From: Pelosinus fermentans
GTDB taxonomy: Bacteria; Bacillota; Negativicutes; DSM-13327
Length of the DNA stretch: 18,880 nt
Reading direction: 5' to 3'
NCBI GenBank assembly: GCA_002434245.1
Contig: DJJR01000010.1
Span: 1-18,880 of the forward strand
Shown here: positions 1 to 6,897 of the stretch, piece by piece
Position numbering within the stretch: position 1 is the first letter of the stretch
Layout of the letters: each line of letters starts with the position of its first letter
The notes under the pieces: model-generated
The model's database searches: none
Seen by the model: the letters and a program-made list of their open reading frames with translations, nothing else
Told to the model about the DNA's origin: nothing
Program-made: the position numbers and the translations under genes

Positions 1-39
1 GAATCTATTGATGTATTGGTAGAAATCAAGGTGCAATGA
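1..39 (+). CDS. C-terminal tail of an unidentified CDS, cut by window edge
   Basis: Frame 1 is open from the first base and reads ESIDVLVEIKVQ before a TGA at 37-39. The alternating hydrophobic pattern looks like a terminal beta strand, but twelve residues are too few to name a family. It runs head-on toward the recombinase gene, whose stop is 46 bases away. If it is real, it is either the last gene of the neighbouring chromosome or of a mobile element. Chance openness over 12 codons is quite possible. Confidence 0.25.
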   Translation, partial: ESIDVLVEIKVQ

Positions 40-85
40 CCTAAAGAAAAAATGCATATACAATATGGTACGGTACAATGGATTT

Positions 86-1615
86 TTATAAAAACTTCAA
101 ATCAATTGTAAATTCAGGCTTACTATTCTTGGCATAGGTAATATCAATTCGTTCAACATCTACTTTGTCGAGTACGGCGCGTATAGCAATCTTTCGCTCT
201 TCCTCAGAGTAATATTGAGTATTTTTAAAGTATTTTTTTAGATTCATTGCAATGTCTGTGAGGCTAGTTTGAGGTGTAAGAAGATTCAATTCATCATTCA
301 AGCGTTTTTTTGTAACCTTAATGTCAATAAGTTGCCTGTTAATCTCATCTAACTGTTTTTCGGCATCACTGCTATTAATAATTTCTTGACGAAACCATCG
401 CATAATGGTTTCCTTTTGGATGTTTATTTTTTTCTCATTCTCCTTTAATCTTACTAAATTATTTTTAATCTTTACTGTTGCAATAGGATTTCCAATATTT
501 TGTGCATATTGATCGATTAATTCAGGCTTTTTCGCCAACTCATGTAGCTTATCCCATACCAATTCATCTAGTATAACGGCAGGGATACGTCTGGCTGTAC
601 ATTTATCATTTTCTAAGTACAAATAGGATGTGCTAACTTGTGTTAAACAAGTATAATAGCTGACTGGATTATTGCTATTCCCCGAATGTTTGATAGTCAT
701 TTTTCTGCCGCAGCGTGCACAGCAGACTAGACCATTTAAAAGATAATCATTTTTTAAATTCCTTTTTGCTAAATCCTTATTCAATTGTAACTGTTTTTGT
801 GCAGAGTGCCAGGTGAATTCATCGACAATAGAAGGTACTTGAATAGGGATCCACTCAGATTCTGGTCGAATTTCAATTGTACGAGTATTAAAACCTGTCT
901 TGGTAGATTTGTGCTTCATACTATAAATAACGCCTCTATAGGCTGTATTCGTAAGTATGCGGTGTATACTGGAGACAATCCAACGATTACCACGGGGAGC
1001 GGGGATACCTTCATTGTTCAACTCTTTGCTGATCAAGGCAGTACCCATTTTATTGTTGATACACAAATCAAATATTTGGCGTATAATAGCAGCCTGCTCT
1101 TCATTTATAATATACATGCTGTTAGCTTTATCATAGTCATATCCAAAACAGCGCCCATTGTTTACAAGCTTACCTTGACGAGCCTTTCCCTTTTTACCGC
1201 GGGTTGTACGTTCTTTGATTTTCTCTTTTTCATAAGCGGATATGGCGCCTCGCATGGAGTAAAATAATTTTCCTTCAGGGGATGCTTCGAAGGTAACGGA
1301 GACAAACAGCAGCTTTGCTCCGGATTTTTCTATTTCATCTGTAATAATAAGTTGGTGAGCTAGATTTCTGGCCAAACGATCAGGATCGTATATAACAACT
1401 ATATCAAATTCTCTTCTTTCTAATCCATCACGCAGTTGGGTGAGGGCAGGGCGATCAATATATTCCCCGCTATAACCATCGTCAATAAACTCTACGAAAG
1501 TTGTTGCCCCCAATTCACTTGCTTTCTGACGGTTTTCCGACAACTGAGTCTCAAGAGAGTATCCCTTTTCTGCTTGATCGGCTGTAGATACACGAATATA
1601 AAGTGCTGCAATCAT
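86..1615 (-). CDS. Large serine recombinase (site-specific integrase/resolvase family)
   Basis: A 509-residue large serine recombinase that cuts and rejoins DNA at attachment sites through a 5'-phosphoserine intermediate. The N-terminal resolvase domain (about 3-150) has the catalytic Ser10 in YIRVSTADQ and the conserved YDPDRLARN segment (76-84, Arg80 and Arg83). The 'Recombinase' DNA-binding domain spans about 155-260. A zinc ribbon follows, with Cys299, Cys302, Cys323 and Cys339, and then a coiled coil (about 385-445) of the kind that controls synapsis direction. The length is normal for the family and all key residues are present, so it looks intact. The ATG at 1615 is preceded by AGGAGGT (1624-1630). 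No phage structural or conjugation genes accompany it here, so it may mark the edge of an element outside the window, or be a solitary or remnant integrase. Confidence 0.95.
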   Translation of the reverse strand: MIAALYIRVSTADQAEKGYSLETQLSENRQKASELGATTFVEFIDDGYSGEYIDRPALTQLRDGLERREFDIVVIYDPDRLARNLAHQLIITDEIEKSGAKLLFVSVTFEASPEGKLFYSMRGAISAYEKEKIKERTTRGKKGKARQGKLVNNGRCFGYDYDKANSMYIINEEQAAIIRQIFDLCINNKMGTALISKELNNEGIPAPRGNRWIVSSIHRILTNTAYRGVIYSMKHKSTKTGFNTRTIEIRPESEWIPIQVPSIVDEFTWHSAQKQLQLNKDLAKRNLKNDYLLNGLVCCARCGRKMTIKHSGNSNNPVSYYTCLTQVSTSYLYLENDKCTARRIPAVILDELVWDKLHELAKKPELIDQYAQNIGNPIATVKIKNNLVRLKENEKKINIQKETIMRWFRQEIINSSDAEKQLDEINRQLIDIKVTKKRLNDELNLLTPQTSLTDIAMNLKKYFKNTQYYSEEERKIAIRAVLDKVDVERIDITYAKNSKPEFTIDLKFL

Positions 1616-1648
1616 ATGTATGGACCTCCTATCCGTAACAAGGTTGAT

Positions 1649-1678
1649 ATCATATTAACCTCTAATTATTAAAAACAA
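1649..1678 (-). promoter_or_regulatory. Possible SigA-type promoter of the recombinase gene
   Basis: On the minus strand TTGTTT (1678-1673) is followed after 18 bases by TATGAT (1654-1649), about 35 bases before the start codon. The match is moderate. An inverted repeat lies across the -35 element and spacer, which would suit autoregulation. Confidence 0.35.
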
Positions 1679-1684
1679 TTAGAG
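1660..1684. repeat. Inverted repeat in the recombinase promoter
   Basis: Perfect 8-bp arms CTCTAATT (1660-1667) and AATTAGAG (1677-1684) are separated by 9 AT-rich bases and overlap the predicted -35 and spacer of the recombinase promoter. This could be an operator or part of a recombinase binding site. There is no T-run, so it is not an intrinsic terminator. Confidence 0.4.
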
Positions 1685-2023
1685 CAGCGTGAGTTAAGTT
1701 TATTCACGAATGCCATAACATTTTACCATGATATTACAATATTGGAATTATATTATAGAATTAAAGAAGATGTAATGAATTATTTGTTAGCATAAAAGAA
1801 CCAGTGTGATCTACTCTACAGCCAATACTGATCTTACATACTTATAAGCCGAATTTCATCTATCTGTAAGAATTGCCCAACATTGCCAAAGATCTCTCGC
1901 AATCTTTTTACAACGAATTTCCTATACTGAAACAGCCTTAAACTTCCATATATTCCTTTTCTTAAGAATCAATACAATAATGTCAATTTTTAGCAGGAAT
2001 TAGCAAATTAAAAAGAGAAAGTA
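1685..2023. other. Gene-free stretch with one copy of a dispersed sequence (copy A)
   Basis: No open frame with a ribosome binding site was found here. Two blocks recur in the intergenic DNA after the GNAT gene. TATAAGCC plus a CATCT follow-on lies at 1843-1861, and ATTGCCAAAGATCT with a closing GCAAT lies at 1882-1904. In the second copy they sit at 5162-5179 and 5191-5214. Both copies precede an intrinsic terminator. This looks like an old duplicated, decayed segment. Confidence 0.35.
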
Positions 2024-2067
2024 GCCATAATTCACTTTAAAGTGGTTATGGCTTTATTTCATTTTTA
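2024..2067 (+). terminator. Intrinsic terminator
   Basis: Outer arms GCCATAA (2024-2030) and TTATGGC (2046-2052) are perfect. The inner part TCACTTT/AAAGTGG continues the stem with one bulge. TTTATTTCATTTTTA follows. It would stop plus-strand transcription ahead of the kinase gene; the upstream gene it once served is no longer recognisable. Confidence 0.7.
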
Positions 2068-2182
2068 GTGAAGATGGAGTAGAGCGCAAGGCTATCGACA
2101 TATAATTGAACGTTAGAAGATAATGATGAAATTACGTTTCTTGATTTAGTACATTGCGCACTAACTACGGAGGTTACAGATA

Positions 2183-4318
2183 ATGTTTCGAATTAATACA
2201 TTAAAGAAGAAGCTTGTTATTGGAGTATTCATCGCTTTTATTTGTCCTTATATGATCAGTAGTGTAAGCATTGTTGAATTTATTAAAGATGATGTAAAAA
2301 ATAATTTTATTAAATTGTCTGATCAACAGATTGATAATGTTGATTCAACAATTTCTAATGACATAATCAATCCCGCTTACTATGCAATCGACGTTTTATG
2401 CCGTGAAGATAGCACGAAACGATTGATGGAAATAATTGATAATCATGTGATTGTATCGCCAACGGAACTTGATATAAGCCACTATCAATCTCTCGTATCT
2501 TACTATAAAACCCAACAATATATGGATGCTATTGGTATTGCCAGTGAAAATGGAGGATATTTTATTTATCCTGGTGCGAGTGATGATTTTTCACAATATG
2601 ATCCGCGAAGAAGGGAGTGGTATCAAGCAGCAATTAATAAACATAGGCAACCAAATCTCAATGGGCCTTATCATCGCCTATCAGGGCTTTTGATATTATC
2701 TGTATCGCAAGCGGTGCTTGATCATGAGGGCAATATCATTGGTGTTATGTTTTTGGGGTGGGATTTACAGAATTTTCAACATCAAATTGAGCAATATAAA
2801 TTGGGCAAAACAGGCTACATGATAGTGCTAGACCAAAATAATAAATTTATCGTTAGTCCTAAAAATCACAGTTGGTTGTCGAAACAACCAACTGATTTAG
2901 GGTTATTTGATTTAGAGCAACTAGAAAGTAAAACCGATGGAATGCATGAGGTTATGCTAAATGGTACAAAGAAATATATTCGTATAAAAATTACCGATAC
3001 AGGCTGGAAAATTATATCGGTGATTGATGCTGACGAATTGTCAGAGCAAATCTTTGATGTTATCAAAAAAATTATTGGTATTTTTGTCATCACTTTACTT
3101 ATTGTTGTGCTGGCCATTGGCATGTTGGCAAAATCATTTACTACTGCTATTGAATCGCTTTCTGAAGTTGCGACATCAATTACGCAAGGCAACCGGATAG
3201 TGCATTTTAATATTAAACGAAATGATGAAATTGGAACACTTGCTAATAGTATCAAGCAGATGGTAAAAGAGTTGTTTAAACAGGAGAGAGAATTTAAAAC
3301 TTTAATTGAAAATACACAAGACGGTATTAGCCGTATTGATAAAAATTTACGATATGTTTATGTAAATCCTGCCATGCAGAATTTATTTGGTTTGCCTATC
3401 AAATCTTTTATGGGGAAAACGATGAATGATATATTGCCCGATCAAAATTGGATACAGGCAATAACGGTAAGTGAACAGCAGGTTTTTAATACAGGGTTAG
3501 AGGTAATCGTTCTTCAAGAGTATCGCCGATTCAATGGAGACACTAGTTACATCCATGTTCATGTCATTCCAGAGTTTGATCAAAGTAATCAAGTTGAAAC
3601 TATTTTATGCGTGTTTCGTGATGTTACCCAGCTAAAAGACATGGAAAAAGCAGTTGCCCGAGCTAATAGCTTAAACCTGGTAGGAGAGATGGCAGCTGGA
3701 ATTGCCCATGAAGTGCGTAATCCAATGGCTGCCGTTCGTGGATATCTCCAATTTCTTTCATTAAAAGATGTTGGAGTGAAATATAGTGAACAATTTAAGA
3801 CGATGATAGAAGAGATTGATAATGCGAATGCAATTATTAAAGAATTTTTGGCACTTGCAAAAGACTGTACAATCGATTTAAATAGAATTGATCTCAATTC
3901 CATTATCGAAGCGGTTTTCCCTCTATTGTTAGCAGATGCTAGGATGATAGATAAAGACATCGTTACGAATCTACAGCCTTTGCCAATGTTATTATTAGAT
4001 GAAAAACAGATTCGTCAGCTTCTGTTTAATTTAGTCCGTAATGGGCAAGACGCGATGATGATGAAATCCCACGGTGTCGTAACGATTAGCACCTCGGTAC
4101 GTAATCAGGAAGTAGTTTTAGCCATTAAAGATGAAGGAGCCGGCATTAGTCAACATGTTATCGATAAGATCGGAATTCCTTTTATCACTACAAAAGATAC
4201 TGGAACAGGACTTGGTCTTGCAATATGCTATAGCATTGCCCAACGTCATAATGCACGCATCGAATTTGTCACTAGCACGCATGGAACAATTTTTTATGTT
4301 TCATTTACAATTGCATAA
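2183..4318 (+). CDS. Membrane sensor histidine kinase (dCACHE-HAMP-PAS-HisKA-HATPase)
   Basis: A 711-residue membrane sensor kinase. TM1 spans about 10-30. An extracellular double-CACHE ligand-binding domain (about 35-290) carries the characteristic YDPRRREWY (149-157). TM2 is at about 296-317, followed by HAMP (318-370), PAS (370-490) and the HisKA H-box MAAGIAHEVRNPMAA, with phospho-acceptor His509. The ATPase has an N box (Asn616/Asn620), G1 DEGAGI (650-655), an F box PFITT and G2 GTGLGLA (674-680). All catalytic motifs are present. The PAS-HisKA-HATPase half resembles Bacillus sporulation kinases (KinA-E type), so feeding a Spo0 phosphorelay is possible but inferred. No response regulator is adjacent, so it is an orphan kinase. 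GGAGG precedes the ATG. The CACHE domain suggests it senses a small molecule such as an organic acid or amino acid. Confidence 0.93.
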   Translation: MFRINTLKKKLVIGVFIAFICPYMISSVSIVEFIKDDVKNNFIKLSDQQIDNVDSTISNDIINPAYYAIDVLCREDSTKRLMEIIDNHVIVSPTELDISHYQSLVSYYKTQQYMDAIGIASENGGYFIYPGASDDFSQYDPRRREWYQAAINKHRQPNLNGPYHRLSGLLILSVSQAVLDHEGNIIGVMFLGWDLQNFQHQIEQYKLGKTGYMIVLDQNNKFIVSPKNHSWLSKQPTDLGLFDLEQLESKTDGMHEVMLNGTKKYIRIKITDTGWKIISVIDADELSEQIFDVIKKIIGIFVITLLIVVLAIGMLAKSFTTAIESLSEVATSITQGNRIVHFNIKRNDEIGTLANSIKQMVKELFKQEREFKTLIENTQDGISRIDKNLRYVYVNPAMQNLFGLPIKSFMGKTMNDILPDQNWIQAITVSEQQVFNTGLEVIVLQEYRRFNGDTSYIHVHVIPEFDQSNQVETILCVFRDVTQLKDMEKAVARANSLNLVGEMAAGIAHEVRNPMAAVRGYLQFLSLKDVGVKYSEQFKTMIEEIDNANAIIKEFLALAKDCTIDLNRIDLNSIIEAVFPLLLADARMIDKDIVTNLQPLPMLLLDEKQIRQLLFNLVRNGQDAMMMKSHGVVTISTSVRNQEVVLAIKDEGAGISQHVIDKIGIPFITTKDTGTGLGLAICYSIAQRHNARIEFVTSTHGTIFYVSFTIA

Positions 4319-4341
4319 ATTCTATTATTAGTTAATTTCTC

Positions 4342-4381
4342 CCTTTTTTTATATACTCTAATTAGATTATATAAAAAGAGG
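4342..4381 (+). promoter_or_regulatory. Long RNA hairpin covering the ribosome binding site of the GNAT gene
   Basis: A nearly perfect 40-base palindrome centred between 4361 and 4362. Arms CCTTTTTTTATATA (4342-4355) and TATATAAAAAGAGG (4368-4381) pair throughout with one G-U pair. The centre TCTAATTAGA (4357-4366) is itself palindromic, with one C/T mismatch between. The 3' arm contains most of the AGAGGTG ribosome binding site, so the folded RNA would hide it. There is no U-run after the stem on either strand, so it is not an ordinary terminator. As DNA it could also be an operator. Confidence 0.5.
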
Positions 4382-4390
4382 TGTAAGCTA

Positions 4391-5044
4391 ATGAACTACC
4401 ATATTTGTTCTTTGAACCAAATCCATTTTACACAGATTATGGATTTACAAAAAATTATTGCCGAGCATTTAACTAGACCTGACTTACTTAATCTTAAGAA
4501 TGACGAATTGATTTACGCAAGGCTAAAAATCCCAAACAGCGTCATAGGGGCATACGATGGAGGAAATTTAATTGGCTATCACGTTATGAACATGGTTGAT
4601 TTAACAAAAGAATTGATCAATATTGATGTAAGCTGGCTACCTGGCACAGTTACGAGAATCACTAAATTAGGACCGACTGCAGTACATCCAGCGCATCGCG
4701 GCAAGCAATTAATTGCCGCGATGGGATTGGTTCAGTTTGATATTATTCGGCAGAGTGATTATTATCATGCAATCGCCACTGTTTCACCCTATAACTACCC
4801 TAGTCTTAAGTTCTTGTTTTCTCAAGGATTTCAATTGATTCATATTATCGTAGCCTATGCTGGAATGCTTCGCTTCGTCCTTTTTCGTAACTTTCGGGAA
4901 GATATACAAGAAGAGCAGCATACATTGAGAGTATCACATGAGAATATTGATACGCAGCAATTGCTCCTTGCAAAGCACTTTTATGGATACGGAATTTGCA
5001 AGACTGACAAGGGACATGATATTATCTATGGTTACACAGAGTAA
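4391..5044 (+). CDS. GNAT-family N-acetyltransferase
   Basis: A 217-residue protein of the GCN5-related acetyltransferase fold, which transfers the acetyl group of acetyl-CoA to an amine. The CoA pyrophosphate-binding motif A is visible as TAVHPAHRGKQL (96-107), corresponding to the family's V-x-P-x-x-R/Q-x-x-G/A-x-x-L pattern, preceded by a beta strand (TRITKLGP). The later PYNYPSLKFLFSQGF (about 133-147) matches the motif-B region, where an N..S..L..GF pattern is usual. Substrate cannot be told. The ATG follows AGAGGTG (4377-4383), which is part of a long hairpin, suggesting translational control. It starts 72 bases after the kinase stop on the same strand and could share its transcript. 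Confidence 0.8.
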   Translation: MNYHICSLNQIHFTQIMDLQKIIAEHLTRPDLLNLKNDELIYARLKIPNSVIGAYDGGNLIGYHVMNMVDLTKELINIDVSWLPGTVTRITKLGPTAVHPAHRGKQLIAAMGLVQFDIIRQSDYYHAIATVSPYNYPSLKFLFSQGFQLIHIIVAYAGMLRFVLFRNFREDIQEEQHTLRVSHENIDTQQLLLAKHFYGYGICKTDKGHDIIYGYTE

Positions 5045-5059
5045 CGGATCGTGATGTAG

Positions 5060-5182
5060 GTTCCTCCGAAATTGGGTGGCGAAGTGAATTTGAAGCTAAT
5101 AACTATAGATTCCGATACGGACGTGATTCCCATGACACAAGCCATCTTTATTGGTATAGTATATAAGCCTAAATCATCTTAA
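5060..5182 (+). pseudogene. Probable C-terminal remnant of a lost gene
   Basis: Immediately after a TAG, a 40-codon frame reads VPPKLGGEVNLKL, then ITIDSDTDVIPMTQ, and ends IVYKPKSS at a TAA. It has no start codon or ribosome binding site, and its residue make-up is protein-like. A weakly similar tail (QPILI, then YKPNF) can be read in the diverged copy near 1820-1870, so a duplicated gene end may have decayed at both places. The family was not recognised. Confidence 0.3.
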
Positions 5183-5214
5183 ATGCAGAGATTGCCAAAA
5201 ATCTTTTGACAATC
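5162..5214. repeat. Dispersed sequence, copy B
   Basis: Matches copy A at 1843-1904 in two blocks, TATAAGCC..CATCT and ATTGCCAAA-ATCT..CAATC, the latter at roughly 80% by eye. The second block folds in both copies: here TTG-CAAAA with TTTTG-CAA, in copy A ATTGC with GCAAT. A terminator begins 12 bases downstream. Confidence 0.35.
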
Positions 5215-5225
5215 CACACATAAAG

Positions 5226-5279
5226 GCACAGCCTGCCCATTTTAAATAATGGAGTAAGGTTGTGCTTATTTCTTTTTTT
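5226..5279 (+). terminator. Intrinsic terminator after the GNAT gene
   Basis: GCACAGCCT (5226-5234) pairs with AGGTTGTGC (5257-5265) with one G-U pair. Inner CCATT/AATGG extends the stem. TTATTTCTTTTTTT follows. It would end the kinase/GNAT transcript. Confidence 0.75.
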
Positions 5280-5413
5280 CAGACTAGATCATAATGTCAT
5301 TGTAATCAAGCATTATTTTCTAAACTAAGTTCTAAGTTGTTAAAATTGTAAAGCGGACAATCATATCCAGCATAAACTGTATCGGGCAACGATTTGAATA
5401 GGAGGCGAAAATT

Positions 5414-5587
5414 TTGGAAGGTACACAAAAGGTCAATCGATCTAAAATATCGCCAGAAAAACTAAAAGAAATAAAAGTGCATTGGAGAATGTTAAATCAA
5501 CCAACTCAAGAAGCACTGGAGAATTACAATCGGATTTTAGCAAAGGCTCAACTTAGAGTTTATCATCAAGTATTTGGAGGCAAATAG
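5414..5587 (+). CDS. Small hypothetical protein, 57 aa, TTG start
   Basis: A TTG start with a perfect AGGAGG (5400-5405) eight bases upstream opens a 57-codon frame beginning MEGTQKVNRSKISPEKLKE and ending at a TAG. The product is soluble, charged and probably helical (KLKEIKVHWRMLNQPTQEAL and AKAQLRVYHQVF). No transmembrane segment, cysteine or known motif is visible. The strong ribosome binding site and protein-like composition support a real gene. The family was not recognised. An AGCCGG-TACT-CCGGCT hairpin overlaps the stop but has no U-run. It stands alone between the GNAT terminator and the decayed region. Confidence 0.6.
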   Translation: MEGTQKVNRSKISPEKLKEIKVHWRMLNQPTQEALENYNRILAKAQLRVYHQVFGGK

Positions 5588-5636
5588 CCGGTACTCCGGC
5601 TGTAAACAAAGTGGACAGGCAGTGATATAAGGTGGA

Positions 5637-5782
5637 TTGACTTACGTTGATGCCTGGCTTTGGGAGCCCAAGCCGATGCGTTTTTATCGATGATTATTGA
5701 TGCGGTGAAGCTGGTTGCTAGACGATTTGGTGTAGTGCTTGTCATTAGTCACGTTATGGCTGCTCTGGAATCCTTTGAGTAA
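5637..5782 (+). pseudogene. Frameshifted gene remnant (plus strand)
   Basis: One frame reads LTYVDAWLWEPKPMRFYR and stops at 5691-5693. The next frame continues MIIDAVKLVARRFG and ends ALESFE at a TAA (5780-5782). Adding one T to the TTTTT run at 5681-5685 would join the two frames. Both halves look protein-like, but there is no convincing start and no recognised family. The region overlaps the tail of a minus-strand frame that has a better ribosome binding site, so at most one of the two is likely to be real here. Confidence 0.22.
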
Positions 5783-5947
5783 AAAATATTCTTTAAACCT
5801 TAGGATGAGTCCTTGGAAGTATTGGTGGTATAGCTCAGATACTCTTTCGTTTACTGCTAAAATGAAGACCATTCCACCATAAAGCAAAAACGGGGTAATA
5901 AAAGATAAGGTGCCCAGCACCTTATCTAAAGTGACAATATCTATCAA
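5684..5947 (-). CDS. Small single-span membrane protein, 87 aa, possibly truncated
   Basis: A TTG start with AGGAGG (5960-5955) seven bases upstream opens an 87-codon minus-strand frame. Residues about 11-31 (LGTLSFITPFLLYGGMVFIL) form one membrane span. An amphipathic stretch follows (ERVSELYHQYFQGLILRFKE), then a polar His/Asn/Ser-rich tail that looks less like a natural protein. The tail may be out-of-frame sequence after a mutation, since the opposite strand there shows plausible coding. A strong palindrome sits at codons 7-15. The family was not recognised. The start signal is convincing; the full length is not. Confidence 0.42.
   Translation of the reverse strand: MIDIVTLDKVLGTLSFITPFLLYGGMVFILAVNERVSELYHQYFQGLILRFKEYFLLKGFQSSHNVTNDKHYTKSSSNQLHRINNHR
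5903..5927. repeat. REP-like palindrome
   Basis: Perfect 11-bp arms AGATAAGGTGC (5903-5913) and GCACCTTATCT (5917-5927) flank a 3-base loop. The core AAGGTGC...GCACCTT resembles the GGTGCC-type extragenic palindromes common in Firmicutes. On the minus strand it is followed by TTTATT, so it could also act as a weak attenuator just inside the small membrane-protein gene. Confidence 0.5.
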
Positions 5948-5960
5948 TTATTTACCTCCT

Positions 5961-6403
5961 GTAAAAGTCAAGATAGAACAGTATATGCATAAGGTAATAA
6001 AATAATTCCTATTAAAATCCTGTTCTCATCAGATTGCTCAAAATGCCGTAGAAGTGAATTTGTAACAGTCGATAAGCCAAAGCCAGCTCGTGTGATAGCT
6101 TGAATGTAGCTGTAAGCAGAGGGGGGCTTGATATAGCCTAAATAAGATCATCATTATATTTTATTTCTGGGAAATATTAGGATATATGTATTCAATAATA
6201 ACTTCACTTTCACACTAAAGGGATGATTGTGGGACCATGTATGCATGGTGGTTGGTTAATGGATGATGTGGAGAATACTGCTCTTATTGCCAACAGCGTA
6301 AAAAAAAGAAGACTGCTGTTAGCAGTGATAAGCCACTGTTAACAACGGTGCTTGATCTAATATGTCGACCGTGAGTACAAAGATTCATGTCAATTGGTTA
6401 GAT
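5961..6403. other. Gene-free, probably decayed stretch
   Basis: No frame here combines a good start, a ribosome binding site and a recognisable product. A 39-codon plus frame at 6223-6342 (begins MIVGPCMHGG) and a minus frame around 6010-6130 (SHELALAYRLLQIHFYG) look protein-like but are short and isolated. Overlapping small inverted repeats (CAGTG..CACTG, CACTGTTAAC..CGGTG) cluster at 6312-6350. I read it as eroded coding DNA. Confidence 0.3.
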
Positions 6404-6441
6404 AAAAAAGAACAAGACCAGCTCCGTTGATGGTCTTGTTC
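6404..6441 (-). terminator. Minus-strand intrinsic terminator
   Basis: Perfect 11-bp arms GAACAAGACCA (6410-6420) and TGGTCTTGTTC (6431-6441) with a 10-base loop. Read on the minus strand the stem is followed by TTTTTT (6409-6404). The nearest minus-strand gene upstream is the CBO0543-like gene ending at 6898, so either its transcript runs antisense under the LysM gene or this serves an unseen RNA. Confidence 0.7.
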
Positions 6442-6566
6442 AGGAGAATATGTACAGGCTCCATTGTTATGGTCACCTGTTGGAAGAGGAAAATGTGCAC
6501 AGTCATATTATTGCCAATTAAGGCATAGGATATACGCGGAAGGAGTAAGCACTGTCATGAATGCTA

Positions 6567-6590
6567 CTAAGCATACCTAGGAATGCTTAG
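6567..6590. repeat. Operator-like palindrome upstream of the LysM gene
   Basis: Arms CTAAGCAT (6567-6574) and ATGCTTAG (6583-6590) enclose ACCTAGGA, giving a 24-base dyad with one mismatched pair. It lies 64 bases before the LysM gene start and has no T-run, which suits a repressor site better than a terminator. Confidence 0.4.
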
Positions 6591-6653
6591 ATAATAGTAG
6601 AATTGTGACCAGTCAATTCACTGATTCCGAACAGAAGCTAAGAGGAGATGGTG

Positions 6654-6875
6654 TTGAGAATGAAGCAGCTTATTATAATGTTGGCTATAGTGGCAATGCA
6701 ATATACAGTGAACTCTGGTGACACACTTCAGTCTATTGCTGAACAATATTGCCAGGGGGATAACCCACGTCAAGTTGCGGAGTTTCGCGAAGGAATCAGG
6801 GAGCTAAATTATGGCGTGATTGGTGAGAGTGATGTGTGGGAGGGACTAATTTTAGAAATAAATCGATGGATGTGA
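6654..6875 (+). CDS. Small LysM-domain protein with N-terminal hydrophobic segment
   Basis: About 73 residues. A short hydrophobic N-terminus (KQLIIMLAIVAM) acts as signal or anchor. It leads directly into a LysM peptidoglycan-binding domain: YTVNSGDTLQSIAEQY, a central helix (VAEFREGIRELN), and a closing WEGLILEINRW that matches the usual P-G-Q-x-L-x-I ending with Gly retained and Pro replaced by Trp. The likely site is the cell wall or spore envelope. An ATG at 6648 directly abuts AGAGGAG and is too close to be used. TTG at 6654 (6 bases) or ATG at 6660 (12 bases) fits better; I chose TTG with moderate certainty. Single-LysM mini-proteins of this size are common in spore-formers (the YneA type is related in layout). 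Confidence 0.75.
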   Translation: MRMKQLIIMLAIVAMQYTVNSGDTLQSIAEQYCQGDNPRQVAEFREGIRELNYGVIGESDVWEGLILEINRWM

Positions 6876-6897
6876 ATGAATTTCATAGTAAGATAGT

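Noticed and set aside
797..1267. Open plus-strand frame inside the recombinase gene
   Set aside because: Lies fully antisense to an intact recombinase with all catalytic residues, has no ribosome binding site and shows low-quality composition.
2866..3255. Antisense frame in the histidine kinase gene
   Set aside because: Shadow of a well-supported gene; Ser/Ile-rich product without a start signal. The same applies to 3589-3960 and to the plus frame 4131-4331.
4342..4381. Terminator of the kinase gene
   Set aside because: A long stem exists, but no T-run follows it on either strand, and it ends in the ribosome binding site of the next gene.
6450..6521. 23-codon plus frame with AGGAG just upstream
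   Set aside because: Ribosome binding site only three bases from the ATG, the peptide has no feature of note, and the site lies next to a minus-strand terminator.
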